Shown here: piece after piece, positions 4,372-6,831 of the stretch
How positions within the stretch are numbered: position 1 is the stretch's first letter
How the letters are laid out: each line of letters begins with the position of its first letter
Source: Holophagaceae bacterium
GTDB lineage: Bacteria > Acidobacteriota > Holophagae > Holophagales > Holophagaceae
NCBI GenBank assembly: GCA_003158505.1
Contig: PMJK01000125.1
Coordinates: forward strand, 1-6,831
DNA: 6,831 nt
Direction: 5' to 3'
Position numbers and translations under genes: made by a program
The notes under the pieces: generated by a model
The model's database searches: none
Told to the model about the DNA's origin: nothing
Seen by the model: the letters and a program-made list of their open reading frames with translations, nothing else

Positions 4372-6669
4372 CTAGGCCAGTTCCAGCCCCCCGAACCGCG
4401 CCATGATGCGCTTGTCGCCGCCCTGGTCGAAGCGCACGGTGTAGGTGAGTCCATCGCCCCGCCCCGAAGCCGCCAGGATGGTCCCGGCGCCGAAGCGCGC
4501 GCTCTTCACGCGGGTGCCCGCCGGAAACGCATTGGGATCTTCCTTCTCGGCAGGTTCGGAGAACCTGCCGCCATTCGCATCACTCGGTGGAACCGGTACG
4601 TCCTTCGCCCGATCGAAGAAACTGCGGATGCGCTGCAGTTCGGTCGCCACGGAAGCGCCGCCGGCACCCCGGTTGAAGGAACTGCCGGGCCGCACCCCCT
4701 CGCCGGCCTGGTAGATCTCGGTGCCCCAGCGGATGGGCGTGATCAGCGTCGCGACTGGGATCTCCCGCAGGAAGCGGCTGGGCATGGACAGCATCTCCGT
4801 GCCCATGATGCGGCGGCGGCGGGCGGCGCTCAGCGTGAGCCGCCGCTGGGCGCGCGTGATGGCTACGTAGAAGAGGCGGCGTTCCTCTTCCAGTCCCTCG
4901 GGCGTCTCGCGGGCGTTGCGGTTGGGAAAGACATCCTCCTCCATGCCGATCACGAAGACGTAGGGGAACTCCAGGCCCTTGGCGCAGTGGATGGTCATGA
5001 GGCTGAGCAGGGCGGCTTCTTCGATCTGGTCCGCATCCGCGGCCAGCGTGATGCGATCCAGGAATTCCGACAGGCGCAGCCCCAGTGATTCGGATTCGGC
5101 GGCGGCGCTGAGGAACTCCTCCAGGTTGCGGATGCGGCCTTCGGCTTCCAGGGTCGCCTCGTCCTCGAGACTCTGGAGGTACCCACTCTCCTGCAGCACC
5201 CACTTCACCAGGCCAGTCAGGCCCTGGGCCTCGCGCTCGCCCGGGGCCCGCCGGAACAGGTCGAGGAACTTCCCCAGCTCGCGCTGGGCGCGGCCCTTCA
5301 GTTCGCCGGACCGCAGCAGCAGGGCCAGCCCTTCGAGGGGCGTGCCGCCCTCGGGGATGGCGCCCTCGATCTTCCCGAGGGTGGTGGGTCCCACCCCGCG
5401 GCTGGGCGCGTTCACGCAGCGGCGGAAACTCACCAGGTCGAAGGGATTCGAAATGAGCCGCAGGTATGAAATGAGGTCCTTCACTTCCTGGCGTTCGTAG
5501 AACTTCACGCCGCCCACCAGCCGGTAGGCCATGTTCTGGGCCCGGAGCGCCTCTTCCATCTGCCGGGACTGCCAGTTGGCGCGGTAGAGCACGGCAACCT
5601 TGGCCTCAGGATCCACGAACCGCAGTTCCTGGATGCGCTGCACCACCCACTCGGCCTCCAGGCGGCCCTCGTCGGACAGCTTGAAGATGATGGACTCCCC
5701 GTCGCCCAGATCCGTGATGAGCGCGCCCTTGCCCTCCACCCGCTGGGCGTTGTTGGAGATCACCTCGGAGGCCGCGTCCAGGATCTTCTTCGTGGAACGG
5801 TAGTTCTGCAGCAGCTCGATGCGGACCGCCTCCGGAAAATCCTGCTGGAAGTCGAGGATGTTGCGGATGTCCGCTCCTCTCCAACCATAGATCGACTGAT
5901 CTTCATCCCCCACCACGCACAGGTTGTGGTGCCGCCGCGCCAGGTGCTGCACGAGGAGATATTGGGCCCGGTTCGTGTCCTGGTACTCGTCCACCAGGAT
6001 GTAGCGGAAGCGCTCGCCGTAGACCCCCTGCATCACGGGATCCCGGAAGAGGCGCTCGGTCCAGAGCAGCAGGTCGTCAAAGTCGCAGGCCCGGTGGTTC
6101 TTCAGGCCCTTCTGGTAGAGGTCGTAGGCGTCCAGCACCTTGCGGGTCCAGGGGTCCAGGGCCTCTTCCCGGGCCTCTTCCGGCAGCAGGCAGCGATTCT
6201 TGAAGTCGCTGATGAGCTCGAGGACCTTCTTAGGATGGAACTGCTTCTCGGGCAGCTTCAGCTCGGCCAGCACCTGCTTGATGAGGCTCTTCTGGTCCGC
6301 GGGATCGAAGATGACGAAATCCCGGCCCACGGGCGTGCGCTCGCCTTCGCGGCGGAGGATGCGGGTGCAGAAGCTGTGGAAGGTGCTCACCCACATCTGC
6401 GCCGCGGGCACGGACACCAGCCGCTGGACCCGCTCCCGCATCTCCTCCGCGGCCTTGTTGGTGAAGGTCATGGCCAGGATGGACCCGGGATGCACACCCT
6501 CTTCCTCGATGAGCCAGGCGATGCGCCGGGTGATCACCGTGGTCTTGCCGGACCCGGCCCCAGCCAGGATCAGGAGGGGGCCGTGCGCGTGGCGAACCGC
6601 CTCCCGCTGGGGGGCGTTCAGGTTGCGGAGCAGGGGATGGTCGTGCGGTTCTGAATCATGGCCGGGCAT
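4372..6669 (-). CDS. uvrD: UvrD/PcrA-type superfamily 1 ATP-dependent 3'-5' DNA helicase
   Basis: At 765 residues the protein is complete and of family length. It unwinds DNA during nucleotide-excision and mismatch repair and helps clear stalled RNA polymerase or recombinase from DNA. All helicase motifs are visible in order: Q-motif LNAPQREAV (17-25), Walker A AGAGSGKT (36-43), motif Ia MTFTNKAAEEM (67-77), Walker B LVDEYQDT (225-232), motif III GDEDQSIYGWRGA (254-266), motif IV QNYRS (288-292), motif V MTIHCAKGLEF (558-568), and motif VI FYVAITRAQ (600-608). The usual Ala or Ser in motif V is Cys562 here. After a polar linker (about 655-712) the C-terminus (715-765, GTRVKSARFGAGTI through ARFGGLEL) matches the Tudor-like domain that binds RNA polymerase in PcrA/UvrD. 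The codon just before the ATG is a TGA stop, so the start cannot lie further upstream in this frame. It begins 12 bases after the cytochrome stop, suggesting co-transcription. Confidence 0.95.
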   Translation of the reverse strand: MPGHDSEPHDHPLLRNLNAPQREAVRHAHGPLLILAGAGSGKTTVITRRIAWLIEEEGVHPGSILAMTFTNKAAEEMRERVQRLVSVPAAQMWVSTFHSFCTRILRREGERTPVGRDFVIFDPADQKSLIKQVLAELKLPEKQFHPKKVLELISDFKNRCLLPEEAREEALDPWTRKVLDAYDLYQKGLKNHRACDFDDLLLWTERLFRDPVMQGVYGERFRYILVDEYQDTNRAQYLLVQHLARRHHNLCVVGDEDQSIYGWRGADIRNILDFQQDFPEAVRIELLQNYRSTKKILDAASEVISNNAQRVEGKGALITDLGDGESIIFKLSDEGRLEAEWVVQRIQELRFVDPEAKVAVLYRANWQSRQMEEALRAQNMAYRLVGGVKFYERQEVKDLISYLRLISNPFDLVSFRRCVNAPSRGVGPTTLGKIEGAIPEGGTPLEGLALLLRSGELKGRAQRELGKFLDLFRRAPGEREAQGLTGLVKWVLQESGYLQSLEDEATLEAEGRIRNLEEFLSAAAESESLGLRLSEFLDRITLAADADQIEEAALLSLMTIHCAKGLEFPYVFVIGMEEDVFPNRNARETPEGLEEERRLFYVAITRAQRRLTLSAARRRRIMGTEMLSMPSRFLREIPVATLITPIRWGTEIYQAGEGVRPGSSFNRGAGGASVATELQRIRSFFDRAKDVPVPPSDANGGRFSEPAEKEDPNAFPAGTRVKSARFGAGTILAASGRGDGLTYTVRFDQGGDKRIMARFGGLELA

Positions 6670-6681
6670 TCATCCATGCTA

Positions 6682-6831
6682 CTAGGGCGCGACGACCTTG
6701 CCCTTCTCGGCCTTGCGGAGGACCTCCTTGACCAGGAGTTGGATGTCGTCCTCCGTAAGCCGGTCCTTGAAGGAGGGCATCCTGATGCCGAAGAGGAGGC
6801 CCTTGCGGATGGTCTTCGCCATGTCGCCATC
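6682..6831 (-). CDS. c-type cytochrome, C-terminal 49 codons (partial)
   Basis: The gene enters from the right edge, and its start and haem-binding CXXCH motif lie outside the window. The last 49 residues contain the typical end of a class I cytochrome c: a conserved Met-Pro at residues 18-19 of the visible part (GIRMPSFKD), where the methionine is the usual second axial haem ligand. This is followed by LTEDDIQLLVKEVLR, the C-terminal helix that packs on the haem. The tail ends in a lysine-rich segment and two stop codons in tandem (TAG TAG). Such proteins sit in the periplasm or are membrane-attached and carry electrons. The helicase gene follows after 12 bases. The family assignment rests on the C-terminal pattern alone. 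Confidence 0.7.
   Translation of the reverse strand, partial: DGDMAKTIRKGLLFGIRMPSFKDRLTEDDIQLLVKEVLRKAEKGKVVAP

Noticed and set aside
5926..6654. 242-codon open frame on the + strand within uvrD
   Set aside because: Antisense shadow of the helicase N-terminal motifs.
6618..6830. 70-codon - strand frame at the right edge
   Set aside because: Serine/arginine-rich translation in the wrong frame. The neighbouring frame gives the cytochrome c C-terminus.

Overview
This is a chromosomal window of GC-rich bacterial DNA. Coding parts are visibly GC-rich and there are two AT-richer pockets. The gene content is not diagnostic of a lineage. An acidobacterium of the Holophaga/Geothrix type would fit, because it would combine a DUF3494 secreted protein, a pyrophosphate-type phosphofructokinase and UvrD/PcrA next to a c-type cytochrome. 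That is a guess from general knowledge, not something the sequence proves. No mobile element, CRISPR array, tRNA or rRNA was seen.

Layout of the left half, all on the + strand: positions 1-479 are a gene-free leader with a 7-bp hairpin at the left edge, a strongly AT-rich segment and small repeats. Then comes a secreted DUF3494 (ice-binding-like) protein with a lysine/aspartate/glycine tail of triplet repeats (480-1322). A strong two-part hairpin follows (1371-1419). Next are a phosphofructokinase whose active-site residues predict pyrophosphate as phosphoryl donor (1525-2727) and, 66 bases later, an NAD(P)-binding TIGR01777-family epimerase-like protein (2794-3711). The last two may be co-transcribed.

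Layout of the right half, all on the - strand (read from right to left): the last 49 codons of a c-type cytochrome (6831-6682) are followed after only 12 bases by a full-length UvrD/PcrA superfamily 1 DNA helicase (6669-4372). After it lies a 328-base stretch without a confident gene. It is lower in GC and holds a compound inverted repeat and a CCCCATGGGG-centred dyad. Then comes a small orphan gene of 95 codons (4043-3756), which converges with the epimerase gene.

The genes do not form one pathway. The left half mixes an envelope or secreted protein with central carbon metabolism, and the right half links a respiratory-type cytochrome with DNA repair only by proximity. No clear new multi-gene system is visible. 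The parts most worth a second look are the DUF3494 protein with its charged tail and long leader, the PPi-type phosphofructokinase signature, and the low-GC pocket with the orphan gene.
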